Program-made: the position numbers and the translations under genes
Source: Amblyomma americanum
Taxonomy: Eukaryota; Arthropoda; Arachnida; Ixodida; Ixodidae
Assembly (NCBI RefSeq): GCF_052857255.1
Contig: NC_135497.1
Location: 548,991,531 to 549,055,530, forward strand
Length of the DNA: 64,000 bases
Direction: 5' to 3'
Notes under the pieces: generated by a model
What the model was told of the DNA's origin: nothing
The model's input: only the letters and a program-made list of their open reading frames with translations
The model's database searches: none
Part shown: positions 22,645-34,517 of the stretch, in pieces
Position numbering within the stretch: position 1 is the stretch's first letter
How the letters are laid out: the number at the start of each line of letters is the position of its first letter

Positions 22645-22911
22645 ATGGAATTTCGTTTGATGCCAGATAAAATCACTAAGTTGCGACAAAAACAGCGAAG
22701 AAAAGCGCCGTATCTCAAGCTGGCGAGTATCGTGGATAAGTTGAATGCAATTGGCACGATGGAGAGTAGCTGCGATGCATTAATTTGCGCGACACTGGCA
22801 CGCTCACCGGAGATCATGAAACCTAACAGCTTAATCTGTGACCAGTACAAGCGGATTAGTTTGATATCAACTGTGTTACGAAACTGCGTCGATACTTGCG
22901 TCTCACTTTAG
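22645..22911 (+). CDS. hypothetical 88-codon ORF
   Basis: The frame reads MEFRLMPDKITKLRQKQRRK, then a Leu/Ile-rich stretch with regular charge spacing, and ends in CVDTCVSL. Basic N-terminus, balanced composition and the absence of a competing repeat make it more protein-like than its surroundings. No domain is recognised and no splice partner is evident. Confidence 0.2.
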   Translation: MEFRLMPDKITKLRQKQRRKAPYLKLASIVDKLNAIGTMESSCDALICATLARSPEIMKPNSLICDQYKRISLISTVLRNCVDTCVSL

Positions 22912-25610
22912 CTAATATGCAACAGCGGCTAGCACTCGCCGCATCCTGATTGCGTGTAGTTTAACAAGCAAGAGCCCACTAGCGCATCGAAGCAGCCGTG
23001 TTTTCGAGTTCGTATCGTTACGATAAATACGAGCTGTTTTGGCACGTACTGAAATTGAAGTTCTCAGCCTGTGCGTCACGGACGGTGACGATGGTGTCGC
23101 GGACGATCTTAACTAAGACTCGCCGCAACGCAGCCGATAACCCAAGCATATGGGTATTAAAGGTTGTTCACCAGTACTGCAAACGTGGGCATAAAGTATC
23201 GCTCAGTCACAGCGCCAGTCGCTCGCTGCTCGATTTTCCAGCCTTCCGAGTGAAGGTCGAAAGCTGTTGAGCCAATCAGTGAGCCAGCCGGAGTGAGCGA
23301 GGCGAGCTTTCGGGAACGACGCTGCCCGCGGGCGCGCCGGGGAATGAACTACGCGCTACCCCCTGGCTGCCCTAGTCGTAGCTAAGCCTAGCCGGTTTCA
23401 CATCGATGCAGCAGCTAAGTGCACTTCGAAACTGGCTAGCGCTGAGGTGCTGCTCTCGTTATCGTTTTACTGTGAACCTCGTCTCATAGTAAAACAAAGA
23501 TATGCTCGGTTTCCGCGACACCTCCAGGAGCGGAGCCAGCTGAGGCCAGCAGAGCCGCGATTGAGCAGCAGCAATTAAAGGCGCCGTGGGGAGACATTTG
23601 TTTGTATTCCTGTTATCGCGTCTACCAACGACTCGATATTGGCAAACGATACTCCATCCGATGGCTTAGTATGAACTTGAACAAACTTTACTGCCGCATT
23701 TTTCTGTCGCTGGTGGCCGGTATTCAGGCTGGCATGCCGCGCCCGTACGTTATCATGTCGCTCAAGTGTATGGCCGTGGTGCACATCAAAACCCCCAGAC
23801 ATCCTCCTTTTCGCTCAGATTGTCACAGCACACAGTCACACAGGGACCAGAGCAGTTTAGAGGACCGAGCGCGGGTGCACAGGAGCTAGACTGTGTCAAA
23901 GCAGGCGAAACTCTTTAAAGCGCGCGGTTGACGTCAGTCCCAAGACTTCATTCTCATTTCGACCGAGAATCAAATCGGTTCAATCTCGCCGGCCGCCGCA
24001 TTTCACCTTCGGCTGCATACGCTGTTCTCTATATTTAGCGACATTTTCGTGTCACCGTGATGAAATTTTCAGTGAAGGTAATGAACGACGTCGAAAAGTA
24101 TTTTTTTGCTATTTTATGATAAGCACCACGTCACTGCCGCTAAAAATATTCTCCGCCAACACTGCATCAGTGTTGGACTTAAGAGCGTTAGATATGAGAG
24201 CTTCAAGTGTTTAGATCGGGGTGCTAGATCGGGGTGCTCAGCAAACGTGGCGAAGACAAAATACAAACATCTGAGGGCGTTTCGTTTCGGAAACATTCGC
24301 TCTAAGATACAAGCAGCGTCATCTACTTCATAGATTTTGCACTACTATTGCGATTTACAGCCACATTCGCTATATCCGGTATGTTTCCTCCTTATATATC
24401 AGTTAACGAATTTTATAAACGTGTGCATTACAACAAGACGAATTGTTTGACCGCATCCGGACCCCTCTGCGACAAACGATTAGGCCATATGGCTGTCTGG
24501 AAGTCCCCGGAATGCACGGTTTGGGGGCGACAAGGTGGTAGGTGCGAATACCACACATATTTTGGGCTTCATCTAAATGTTTATTTTATCCTCAGGGACA
24601 TGGCAAGTCAAATGACACCGCTTCGATCGTTATGCGTCAAACGGGCGGCCCGCAAATTTGATGCAAATGGGGGTCCCCGAGGTTCCACTTCGATAGCCGC
24701 TATATTGGCATATGTAAAACGGATCGAAGCTATCTGTGACAACTGAGGCTCTACGCGCCCGCTGTTACTATGTGATATAGTGTGGTAACTGTTTTGGCCA
24801 ATTTGACCTTCCCTGCAGACAGACGTGTCCTTGACAAACGTAAGTAGTAAGAGCTGACTCTCTTAAAACTGAAACGCGGAAAAATGATATCGGGGTTGCT
24901 TTGAACATTTATACAGAGAACTGCGTGCATGTACACACATGCTGCCTTTGTGTAGCAGGATGGTTATGGCGAGTAATTTTCCCTGATTGACGATTAACGA
25001 CATTCTTTTCCGCGACATGCATAGAAGTGTTCTTGGCCTTTTCTGCGCATGTAGTAGTAGCGGTACACTATGTTACAAGGCTTGAACATGTCACAGAAGC
25101 CAAGAGCACACTGACTTTCAGTAGCGCCATTCGACTTGCGCACACCGATTGGTGTGCAGGCGCTGTCGTGGCTGCAGCTACATGCCGCCACCGCAAGCGC
25201 GTGCGGATACGCAGGCACCGCTGGCTTCGTCGCTTGTGCATTACAGCTTTTTTGGCTTTGAAAGCCGCATTATACTCTTGAGCATGCACTACTTTCGTCA
25301 CACTGTCATGTGGGAACAGAAGGGAATTAGGTGACTGCTCGAGCAGTGCCTCTCCTCTAAGCCAATTCTCGTTCGGTGAGAGAGCCAGGTCGCGGGAAGC
25401 GTGTTCAAAAAACTCGATTCGCCAATGTGAATGAGCACTTCATTTCGCTCGGTGCCCGTCACCAACAGACCAGAGCACCTCGCATCCTCTTCGCGACTCG
25501 CCACAGTGAACACGCTTTGAAGCATCTTTGGTCAATTTGATCCTATCGCTGTCACACGACAGCACGACAGTTTCTACAATTCTGCAGTAAAACAATTACC
25601 CTCACCAGGA
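22912..25610. other. no gene recognised
   Basis: Contains a CpG-rich patch (23270-23350) that may be a promoter, and a 132-codon plus-strand frame (24348-24746) without recognisable domains. Nothing else is supported. Confidence 0.35.
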
Positions 25611-26075
25611 ATCTGTCGTATGACACACCCCACGATAGGTATCTGTCGCGCGACTCATCCCACGACAGGTATCTGTCGCGCGGCATATCCCACGACAAGC
25701 TGTTTCGTCGCACGACAGGCCACACGACAGGTACTTTTGTCGTGTGAAAAGAGGCGCGCTAGAAGTCTGTCGCGCGACTGAACCCACGACAGGCAACTTT
25801 GCTGAGGCACGCAATCTCTGTCGCGCGACAGTACCTGCGACAGAAACCTGTCGCGCGACAAGTGCTGCGACAGGGACCTTCTTCGCACAACAAAATGCAG
25901 GAAAGATGTCTGTCGTGCGGCAGAACCTACTACAAACAACTTTGTCGCGCGAAAGAACCCACGACACGAAGCTTGTCGCACGACACAAAGCACTACAAGA
26001 CAGCTTGTCTTGCGACACAAAATTGTGTCGCGCGACAGATGCGCGACAAAAAATTCTGTCGTGTGTTTTGATCGG
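25611..26075. repeat. 30-bp minisatellite built on palindromic TGTCGCGCGACA motifs
   Basis: About 15 degenerate units. The first three are exactly 30 bp and consist of CTGTCGCGCGACTCATCCCA plus CGACAGGTAT or close variants; later units vary in spacing. Each unit holds TGTCG and CGACA half-sites, and the core TGTCGCGCGACA is self-complementary, so single strands would fold into many hairpins. Frames stay open on both strands because of the repeat, so the long ORFs here are not taken as genes. Confidence 0.9.
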
Positions 26076-26078
26076 GTG

Positions 26079-26191
26079 AGGCTTTTGTTGGCAGTAACAA
26101 CGGGATAAGAACATATCATGCGGGTCATGGGTAGGTAGGCTGCAGGCTGAGATGCATGTTGGGCTAGGTAAAGGCGCCTGGTACCTAGAGT
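26079..26191. repeat. dispersed repeat, copy 2 of 2
   Basis: Nearly identical to 13950-14062 (differences at a handful of positions) and directly adjacent to the palindromic minisatellite. No flanking direct repeat like that of copy 1 is present. Confidence 0.85.
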
Positions 26192-28399
26192 CACTGAACA
26201 CTAGCGCTCCAAATGATCATTTGCACAAATTTGCTCACTTAACGAACAGATCCGAGTGACAGATTGCAATGGTATTTACTAAGCCGGAGCGCAAGGGCAC
26301 CGAACAAAAGCTTATCTCTATTGGTTCATGTCATGTCGCCTGTCACCGTCACTTGCATGGTGTTTGCCCAGGAAGCAATGGAGTGAGTGACAGTGGTCCT
26401 CAACCGGCCTTATTGTGTCGCTTTCTTTTTTATACACATGAAATTACTGCAACAGTAGTTACACCATTGCCAAGGGGCTGTCTGATTGCACGCATCATTC
26501 TTCTTTGATCTAATAGAGAAGCATCAGGCCATGACGTCACGGCATAGCAAGCTGGCATGGAGTGACCTTTAGGCAAAACGAAGAACCAGCCACCTTGGGT
26601 GCTTCACGCTTGAGTGTTTTTGAACATAATATGCGATATTCCGACAAGTTGAGGTGCAGATGGTTGTGCTGAAAGGCAGGCGGAAGGGAAGTGGCATTAA
26701 TTTCCACAAGTGTCTTGTGTTCAGGCAAAAGCGATTGGCGATGGATCGGTTTTACGGCCATCATTGCATTCCTGCTTGGAACTCTGACCAGTTCGTTTGC
26801 GGTTTATTATTCATATAGTCGCCCTTTGGTCACGCGACGAACAGTGAGGCAACAATGCCTTCAATTCATTCATGCTATGTCTGGTGTTGTGGAATTTATG
26901 GTGTGGGGCTGGGCACTACTTTCATTGCCCGTTTTAATATATATGAATGCAAGATGTTTAGACGCAATGACCCATGTGACCTTAAGGTGTCCTAAGCTTA
27001 ACGCAGCGTTGCTGTTGTCAGATCGCAGTCACCTGCGCTGCCTACTAAGCAGCTCTTCGTTCTCTAAAAAGGAAGACAGAACTGCTGCTGCAAGTTACCT
27101 CAAGCTTTCAAAGCAATATAGTGGCTAAGTGCAACGCTGTGGAAGTAGTACTAGTTTCACAGTAGTACTACTAAGTACTGGTAATACTAGGAAGTAGTAC
27201 TAGACAGTTTTTTCTTTTTTTTCACTTGGCGAGCATCAAAAAATGTCTCTAATGAACACCAGTCATAGATAGCGATTAAATGTTACCGCGCAGTTATTTT
27301 ACAGATTATAGGAATTATGACATTCCAGATTGTTCAGTGCATGAGGAACAGAGCACATAGCACACCAAGAGCAAGTCAAGCAAGTGCATGACTGGCATTT
27401 GAATGCTACTTTTAAAATAAAATGCAGAACGACTTGGAACATTTAGCTGGTTAGAGTGAACCTAATTTAAGCTTGAAGCAACTCTAGCCGGAAACATTGT
27501 TTTGATCAGGCAGGATATAGCTAGCTTTGCTGCGCACTCGCCAAAGAACACAGAAATCAAAGTTGCCTCAGTCATATTTACTGCATGACTTGAGCGTATA
27601 GTAATTTTCCTTGTTCTGCAGAGTGAAGTGGCTCTGAAAAATTGGGATGCGCATCACGAGGTTCAGCATGTGAATGTAGTTCGCGTTGTTGCCCATGCAC
27701 TAGCAATCCACTATGCTGTATAAGCCTGGAATTTGAGAACAAATCAATTAGTTTCTCTCCTTACCTTGTGTTTTCTCAGTTTCTTTTAAGCAGTCAAAAT
27801 AATCACCCACCATAGTCTCGCTGTTAATTGGTGACGAGTATCAGCCCAGAAGAAAGGCGATCCAGTGCCCTGTTTGATAATTCCATCTGGTGAACAGATT
27901 GTAAAAGTGCAAATTTACTCTCCATGCATAAGCATAAAGCTTCTAACTACAAGCGTACCGCCTGCATAAATATTTGCTCGTGTCAGTTGGCTTCAAAAGC
28001 CACATTGCATGGTGCAGTGTAGGCATGCTGCTTTTTTGTCGACACTCTGCGTCTCTGCAAAGCGCAGCTCCGCCTTTGTTTACAAACATCATGTTTTTGT
28101 ATTGGTAAAGCATGCGGTAAGTGCAAAAGTAGTGTTGGCCTCCATTATCAATGATGCTGTTTTTATTCAAATCCTTTTATTCAGCATTTCTTTCCATAAT
28201 AAGCCAGGAAAAAAGACTGGGACAGGAACAAAAAGCAACCATTCTAGTAGCTTGACGGGGTTCCTGCCCCTGTCTTGGCATGGGTAGCAGACAACAGGCA
28301 CTTATGTACAAAACCTAAATAACGCCATAATCATACATGCGCTCAAACACAACATCGCGTAAGTCATTTACAGGTCAGATTAACAACAACAATAAAACA
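26192..28399. other. no gene recognised
   Basis: A 145-codon plus-strand frame (26691-27128) has two hydrophobic stretches (WIGFTAIIAFLLGTLT and VEFMVWGWALLSLPVLIY) but no start, splice or homology support. Positions 27135-27205 contain a small cluster of palindromic GTAGTACTA-type words. Confidence 0.35.
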
Positions 28400-29354
28400 G
28401 AAAACATTAAAAGGATAGAACAGTCAAATGCACATTTGTGTCATATACAGTCTTTGCCACTCCGGAATCATAAAAAATAGCAGAGTTACATGCTTTGTGA
28501 TATGAGGTATTCTTTCCATTTTTTCTTTGAGATGTTACATATGTCAATATTATTTGCTTCCAATAGTTTAAGGTACTTCGGTATGTGGCACTGTAGTCTG
28601 TGTAGGCCATATGTGCGTGAAAAGGGAATTGATCAGAATTCTCTTTTTCTAATGAGAAAGGGTGCTTCTGAATTTTTCCTGAGATTACAAAGCGTTATAA
28701 AAGTGACGCTGTCATCTTTTATGGCTTCTTTGTATTTCATAATGAGGTTAAATTTGTGGACATGCTGTAAAGGAAGCACATTAAAGGAGGAAAATAGTAC
28801 TTGTGTATGGGCATCATAGGGAGCATTTGCTACGTGACGAATGGCTTTCTTCTGCAGCAGACGCAATTTGTTCACGTTGAGTTGGCTTGTGTCAGCCCAG
28901 ATAAGGCTACAAAAATTGATATGAGGAAGAAACAAGGAATTATAACGCATAAGTTTAATTTTCAGTGGAAGCATGTGCCGGAGCCGAGAAAGCAAACCCG
29001 TAGCTTTCGCTAGCTTTCCTGCCACAAGGTCCACGGGCGTATTCCAACTTAAGTTTTGATTAAAGATTACCCCTAAGCATTTAACTTCACTTGCTAGTTT
29101 TATTTCCTCTGATCCAAGCTGCAAGTTGAAATCCCTAGTAATATTTTTTTTGCACAGGTGCAAATAACATAGCTTTTGTTTTGCTAGTACTTATTTCTAA
29201 ACCGTTTGCTTTAGTCCACTCAAGCAATTTCATTAGTGTTGTATTTGCGGAAACCTTTAAATCGTTTAAGTCATTCGACTGGAAGAAAAGGCTAGTGTCA
29301 TCTGCATATATAAATAAATATGCATGTCTATTAATATTTATTATATCTGTAGAG
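28400..29354 (-). mobile_element. CR1/L2-like LINE, 3' half of the RT
   Basis: Minus-strand frames read INRHAYLFIYADDTSLFF (palm motif C, YADD) followed by LEWTKANGLEISTSKTKAML, then in a shifted frame the thumb and C-terminal region (KCLGVIFNQNLSWNTPVDLV, LLQKKAIRHVANAPYDAHTQ) and, in another frame, a further 60 or so residues. At least two frameshifts separate these parts, so the ORF is broken. The motif order matches CR1/L2/Jockey-type RTs. The 5' half of the same RT lies at 33766-34335; the two halves are split by the gypsy element. Confidence 0.85.
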
Positions 29355-29568
29355 CGGTTTATTGGCACGATGGAAGCGCCGGCTACGAAGACCTTGGCAC
29401 AGGCAATCTACGAGGCAGAGAGCCGAGAGACCAGACACAAGCGGCAGTGTTCCATCCAGCACGAGCATCCAACCGGCGGCGCGAGCGCTTCGTCGTCGTT
29501 GGCTTCGGGGCTGGTTCATCTTCTTCATTCCAAGTGCCCCGGCGGAAAGAGGGAGGCATCCTGGCGAC

Positions 29569-32091
29569 TCAAGGAGAGGAGACTACGAGGGGGCTATAAT
29601 ACGGCTTCAAGCGGCTGACGTGAACGACGTCGCGGCCACGGCGGCGATGGTCCGAAGAAGGTGTCACCGGTTCGATAATGTAGCTGACCGGTGACGTACG
29701 CTCCAAGATGCGGTAAGGGCCGATGTGCTTGGCCGAAAATTTGGACGTATTCGGAACAGAGAGCCAGACCAGTGAGCCAGTGGAAAAGTGAACCGCGGGC
29801 GTGTCTTGATCAGAAGCATGGGTACGGAGACCTTGACGTTCGGCGGTGAAGGAGCGAGCCAACTGGCGGCACTGCTCAGCATGGCGGGTGATGTCAGAGA
29901 GGGAAGCATATTCCGAGCTGTCGGGGTTGTAGGGAAGAATTGTATTCAACATACAAGAAGGTTCGCGTCCGAATAAAAGAAAGAATGGGGAAAAGCCGGT
30001 GGTTGCTTGAGAGGCGGTGTTATATGCATAGGTGACGAACGGAAGAACCTGATCCCAATTGGAGCTGTCGGAGTGAATGTACATGGCGATCATGTCCCCA
30101 ATAGTACGGTTGAAGCGTTCGGTGAGGCCGTTGGTTTGAGGGTCGTAAGCCGTAGTGGTGCGGTGGACTGTGTGGCACGCAGCGAGAAGCTCGTGAAGAA
30201 CTTCAGACAAGAAAACACGGCCGCGGTCACTGAGAAGTTCGCGAGGAGCGCCGTGACGCAGGACAAAGTGATGAAGAAGGAAGAAGGCTACATCGCGAGC
30301 AGTAGCCGCAGGTAGGGCAGCGGTCTCAGCATACCGAGTGAGGTGGTCCACGGCGACTATGATCCAGCGATTCCCAGCGGTCGTGAAGGGAAGTGGCCCA
30401 TATAGGTCGATGCCCACACGATCAAAAGGGCGAGCCGGACACGGTATTGGCTGTAACGGGGCAGTCGAAGGGCGAGGTGTCGACTTCCGCTGCTGACTGG
30501 CCGTGCAGGAGCGAACGTAGCGACGAACGAAGTTGTACATGCCCCGCCAATAATACCTCTGGCGTAGTCGCTCGTACGTTTTCAGCGAGCCAGCGTGAGC
30601 GCTCTGAGGATCGGCATGGTGGCGTTCACAAATCTCAGTGCGGAGATGTCGGGGAATCACGAGAAGCCACTTGCGGCCATCTGGACGATAGTTGCGCCGG
30701 TACAGAAGACTGTCGCGAAGGGCAAAATGGGAAGCCTGGCGACGAAGAGCTCGAGGGAAGGAGGCCGTAGAGGGTGAACGAAGTACGTCGAGCAACGATG
30801 AAATCCATGGATCTTGGCGTTGTTGATGGGGCATGTCCATGGTAGTGAGCGCTGCGAGTAGGGATGCAGATATTGGCGAACAGGGCGCAGGAGAGGGCAG
30901 TGGGGAGCGGGACAAGGCGTCGGCGTCGGAGTGCTTGCGGCCAGATCGGTAAACTACGGTGAGATCGAATTCCTGAAGACGGAGGGCCCAGCTGCCTAGG
31001 CGCCCTGAGGGATCTTTGAGTGAAGCCAACCAGCACAAAGCGTGATGATCGATGACGACGGTGAACGGGCGGCCATATAAGTATGGGCGGAATTTTGTTA
31101 GAGCCCACACTACGGCGAGACACTCCTTTTCCGTCACGGTGCAGTTCGACTCAGCCTTGGTGAGGGCACGGCTGGCGTACGCAACGACGTATTCAGGAAA
31201 TTCGGGCTTGCGCTGGGCAAGGACAGCCCCGAGGCCGATTCCGCTTGCGTCGGTGTGCACTTCAGTAGGTGCACTGGGGTCGTAGTGTCGAAGGACAGGT
31301 GGTGAGGTGAGAAAACGACGGAGCGCAGCAAAAGCGTTGTCGCAGGCCGAGTCCCACGTAGACCGGTCGGCGGGACCATTAAGAAGTTTCGTCAGGGGCG
31401 CGACGATGGTGGCGAAATTGGGAACAAATCGCCAAAAATAGGAGCAGAGACCCACAAATCGGCGCACTTGTTTTGTAGAAGTCGGTTTAGGGAAGTCAGC
31501 GACAGCACGGAGTTTGTCAGGATCGGGCAGGACGCCGTCTTTGGAGACGAGGTGGCCGAGTATTGTCGGCTGCCGGGCACCAAAGTGACATTTTTTGAGA
31601 CTAAGTTGAAGGCCAGCATTGGTGAGGCAGCTCAGTATCTGGCGCAAGCGCTTGAGATGCGTCGGAAAATCGGGAGGAAACACGACAACATCATCTAAAT
31701 AGCAGAGACAAACAGTCCACTTCAGGCCGCGCAAGATGTTGTCCATCATTCGTTCAAACGTTGCGGGAGCGTTACAGAGGCCGAATGGCATCACGTTGAA
31801 CTCATAGAGTCCGTCAAAGATGACGAACGCCGTTTTAGGACGGTCGGACTCCGCCATCGGGACTTGCCAATAGCCGGAACGGAGATCCAGGAAGGAGAAG
31901 AACTCGGCGCCTTGCAAGCAGTCAAGGGCGTCGTCAATACGTGCTAGCGGGTAGACGTCTTTGCGCGTAATTTTGTTGAGCCGGCGATAGTCCACGCAAA
32001 ATCCATCCATCCTTCTTTTTAACCAGGACGACTGGGGACGACCAAGGACTGGCGGAAGGTTGAATAATGCCGCGTTGTAGCATGTCGTCAA
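29569..32091 (-). CDS. pol: gypsy pol: reverse transcriptase, RNase H, integrase
   Basis: One long frame of 840 codons. [11 protein letters not shown] (near residue 30), [27 protein letters not shown], and the catalytic CYLDDVVVF near residue 132. RNase [15 protein letters not shown] near residue 280. Integrase: an HHCC-like zinc site whose last part reads CTASQQRK, so the second Cys of the usual CxxC is lost; then the DDE core with [20 protein letters not shown] and [13 protein letters not shown]. The C-terminus ([11 protein letters not shown]) is the usual gypsy ending. The frame begins after a shift near 32010 that separates it from the protease frame. Apart from the shift and the Cys change it looks recently intact. 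Confidence 0.92.
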   Translation of the reverse strand: MTTCYNAALFNLPPVLGRPQSSWLKRRMDGFCVDYRRLNKITRKDVYPLARIDDALDCLQGAEFFSFLDLRSGYWQVPMAESDRPKTAFVIFDGLYEFNVMPFGLCNAPATFERMMDNILRGLKWTVCLCYLDDVVVFPPDFPTHLKRLRQILSCLTNAGLQLSLKKCHFGARQPTILGHLVSKDGVLPDPDKLRAVADFPKPTSTKQVRRFVGLCSYFWRFVPNFATIVAPLTKLLNGPADRSTWDSACDNAFAALRRFLTSPPVLRHYDPSAPTEVHTDASGIGLGAVLAQRKPEFPEYVVAYASRALTKAESNCTVTEKECLAVVWALTKFRPYLYGRPFTVVIDHHALCWLASLKDPSGRLGSWALRLQEFDLTVVYRSGRKHSDADALSRSPLPSPAPCSPISASLLAALTTMDMPHQQRQDPWISSLLDVLRSPSTASFPRALRRQASHFALRDSLLYRRNYRPDGRKWLLVIPRHLRTEICERHHADPQSAHAGSLKTYERLRQRYYWRGMYNFVRRYVRSCTASQQRKSTPRPSTAPLQPIPCPARPFDRVGIDLYGPLPFTTAGNRWIIVAVDHLTRYAETAALPAATARDVAFFLLHHFVLRHGAPRELLSDRGRVFLSEVLHELLAACHTVHRTTTAYDPQTNGLTERFNRTIGDMIAMYIHSDSSNWDQVLPFVTYAYNTASQATTGFSPFFLLFGREPSCMLNTILPYNPDSSEYASLSDITRHAEQCRQLARSFTAERQGLRTHASDQDTPAVHFSTGSLVWLSVPNTSKFSAKHIGPYRILERTSPVSYIIEPVTPSSDHRRRGRDVVHVSRLKPYYSPLVVSSP

Positions 32092-33115
32092 CTTGCTCAG
32101 TTATGACGCGGCGCTCGGGAGGCGACACACGGTAGGGGCGCTGACGGAGAGGAGCATTGGTTCCGGTGTCAATGTGGTGCTCGACAGTGGTCGCACGGTC
32201 CAAAGAAGTCGACTGGTGGTCAAACGATGAGCGAAACTGGTTGAGCAGGGCAAGGAGCTGCGCGCGGTGAGCAGTGTTGAGAGCGCGGTCAATGCAGCGG
32301 TCGAAAATGTCCGATGACAAAGCTGGAGTAGCACCACGTGGGGTGAGGGCAGCGACTTCGGCACTGGAGGAGGTTACATCAGTGTCGAAGGAAGAGATCA
32401 AAGCAGCGGTTTCAAAATGGCCGAGGCACTCGCCACGGAGCAGGGAGAGCGCGGAGAATGAGGTGTTAGAGACGAGGATGGCGGCAGCACCGTGGTGAAT
32501 GTCGATGACGGCGAAGGGCAGACATAGGTGTCGGCGAGAGGCAAGTACAAGGGAAGGCATGAAGAGAACGGTGGCGTCAAAAACTGAGGCGGCGCAAACA
32601 GGGACAAGCACGGCACTGTCAGGGGGAATGTCAGTCTCCTCGGCGACAATAAGCTTAGCAGCACAACGAATCGGAGGCTCGTCGAGGAGCGCATCGCAGA
32701 GTGGAGAGAAGACGACGTGCGCACGGGCACAGTCAATGACGGCACAGTGCAGGGAGAGAAAATCCCATCCAAGGATGACGTCCTGGGAGCTGGCACGGAG
32801 GACTAAAAATTCGACAACATACAAAACATCGGCGATGACGACGCGTGCTGTGCAAGCGGCAGAGGGATGAATGGTATCGGCGCTGGCGGTACGGAGTGAG
32901 AGTCCAGAAGATGGGGTTTTAACTTTGCGAAGCGAGCGGCAGAAGTTTTCGTGAATAACAGAAACGGTGGCCCCAGTGTCCACAAGCGCAAGTGTCTTGA
33001 CTCCGTCGACAAAAACGTCAAGAAGGTTCGGCGCGGAAAGGCGAGAACTTAAGCAGGGCGATGAGTGCGCAGTTCGTGCCCCCGGAACTGCGGCTGCTAG
33101 TTTTCCGAATCGGCG
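31934..33115 (-). pseudogene. gypsy protease and start of RT
   Basis: The open frame holds a retropepsin active site (LALVDTGATVSVIHENFCRS near 32985) and, about 90 residues on, a second conserved block (DVILGWDFLSLHCAVID). It continues to the RT N-terminus ([32 protein letters not shown]) and then loses the frame at a GGATGGATGGA tract near 32005-32016, where the pol frame takes over. The shift splits protease from polymerase and probably inactivates the polyprotein. Confidence 0.88.
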
Positions 33116-33765
33116 CGGACGTTGCGACGCCTCATGGGCGACAATGAGCGGCGGCGAGGCGAAGGCGAGCGGTGGGAAACGTAGGGCTGGCGACCGTGCT
33201 CGCGGTCAGGAGAGGTCTCCTGAGGTTGTGGTCCGAAACGTGGGCGAAAGGTGCGGTCTGCATCAGGGTAGTCCGGCAGAGGGTGGACAGGCGCATGCGA
33301 AGTACGTCGACAGAGGCGCGCGACGTGGCCCGGAAGACCGCAGGCGTAGCATATCGGTCGATTGTCAGCCGTGCGCCAAGGGTTGTAGGTAGGGGGCGTG
33401 AAGCGGTTCCGTGGAGCAGCAGGCGCAGGCACCACTTGAGGAACGTACGTATAATCCTGCGGTCGCGGTGGTCGCGCGACAGCCTCGGCATACGTGAGAG
33501 GCACGGGAGTGGGTGCAGGCGGGACTTCAACTGGAGGACCGTAGCTCAACGGAGCAGCAACAGGCGGTGGCGGGGTCGGGGGAAGGCCGACCTGGGGATC
33601 CAAGGGGGCTGGTTGTGGAAGAGGAGGGAGGGCGTCAGCGACCGCCTGCGTGATGGCGTGCCGGATCTCAGCGCTGAGGGGGGTCGGTGACTGATGTTGG
33701 CTAGATAGGAGCGAGAGCTGCCGGCCGACCTCGTCCCGCACAAAGTCTTTGATGGTAGCAAATAG
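33097..33765 (-). CDS. gag: gypsy gag, C-terminal part
   Basis: The frame starts abruptly at the junction with the LINE (LFATIKDFVRDEVGRQLSLL), runs through a Pro-rich linker and reaches a CCHC zinc knuckle (CYACGLPGHVARLC, near 33340) and an Arg/Ser-rich tail (SPSPRRRSLSPMRRR). The capsid part that should precede it is missing, so gag is 5'-truncated at the insertion border. Confidence 0.8.
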   Translation of the reverse strand, partial: LFATIKDFVRDEVGRQLSLLSSQHQSPTPLSAEIRHAITQAVADALPPLPQPAPLDPQVGLPPTPPPPVAAPLSYGPPVEVPPAPTPVPLTYAEAVARPPRPQDYTYVPQVVPAPAAPRNRFTPPTYNPWRTADNRPICYACGLPGHVARLCRRTSHAPVHPLPDYPDADRTFRPRFGPQPQETSPDREHGRQPYVSHRSPSPRRRSLSPMRRRNVRADSEN

Positions 33766-34335
33766 ATCGTAAATAGTATCAGTCCCAATACGCTGCCCTG
33801 TGGTACCCCTGCAGTAATATTTAGTACACTACAATACCAATAAATAATTACAACACACTGCTTGCGATGATTAATATATGATTTTAGATCTGTACCAGGA
33901 ATACTTCGGAAACCATAATGGTTTAATTTTTTAGAGAGGATTGTATAGTCGATTCTATCAAACGCTTTTGAGAAATCGATAAAAACACCCAAAGTAAGTA
34001 TATTTTCCTCAAAACCTATAAGCAATAATTCTTTCTGCGTTAAAAGGGCCAACTCTGTAGATCTACCTTTACGAAATCCAAATTGCTGCTCCGAGAGAAT
34101 CATATGCTTGTCACAGAAAGACATTATTCTCTTGCATATAACCTTTTCTAATCCTTTGGAAAAAATGGGTAGCACAGAGATTGGCCGATAGTTTGATAAA
34201 TTATTCTTGTCACCAGATTTATGTATAACACTTACTCTGGAGCACTGCATGCTTTCTGGGAAAGTACCTGCTTGTAAGCAAGCATTAAAGATAAAACAAA
34301 GTTGGGTACTAGAAGGTCGAGGACATATATTCGCT
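33766..34335 (-). mobile_element. CR1/L2-like LINE, 5' half of the RT
   Basis: From about 34330 downward the frame reads FNACLQAGTFPESMQCSRVS, then the RT fingers and palm: NLSNYRPISVLPIFSKGLEK, FGFRKGRSTELALL, motif A FIDFSKAFDRIDY, and motif B AGVPQGSVLGLILFTIY, where the gypsy sequence begins. No endonuclease domain is present upstream, so the LINE was already 5'-truncated. Its right border lies less than 200 bp from the BEN exon at 34518. Confidence 0.88.
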
Positions 34336-34517
34336 CAGCCCTGCCACTGTGTACTACATTTAGGGATTAATGTGCTGCTTGCAGGCATTAATGTAACCGA
34401 TGTGCGTAAAGGAGGATTTCGCCTTACTTTTTGAATGTATGAAAGATTGGTAGGGCCTTGCTATACATGCATTTTGGTATGTATTTTGATTTCAGTATAA
34501 TATACATTCCTTTTTAG

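Larger units (their letters stand above)
29355..33765 (-). mobile_element. Ty3/gypsy retrotransposon inserted in a LINE, LTRs not visible
   Basis: About 4.4 kb hold part of gag, protease, RT, RNase H and integrase in that order on the minus strand. The right end starts inside gag and the left end stops about 200 bp past the integrase stop at an AATAAA (29354-29359). No matching long terminal repeats are seen at the two ends. The element interrupts the LINE RT between its ILFTIY block and its YADD block. Either the LTRs were lost, or this is a retroposed or 5'-truncated copy. Confidence 0.85.

Noticed and set aside
25611..26075. CRISPR-like array of palindromic repeats
   Set aside because: Units are directly tandem and degenerate with no unique spacers, and the DNA is clearly from an animal genome.
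25602..26201. 199- and 179-codon minus-strand ORFs and 111-codon plus-strand ORF over the palindromic minisatellite
   Set aside because: The overlapping open frames on both strands follow from the CpG-rich 30-bp repeat; the peptides are repeat translations with no domain.
30595..33690. Numerous plus-strand ORFs of 60-172 codons opposite the gypsy element
   Set aside because: They are antisense shadows of the GC-rich pol and gag frames; the minus strand has the domains.
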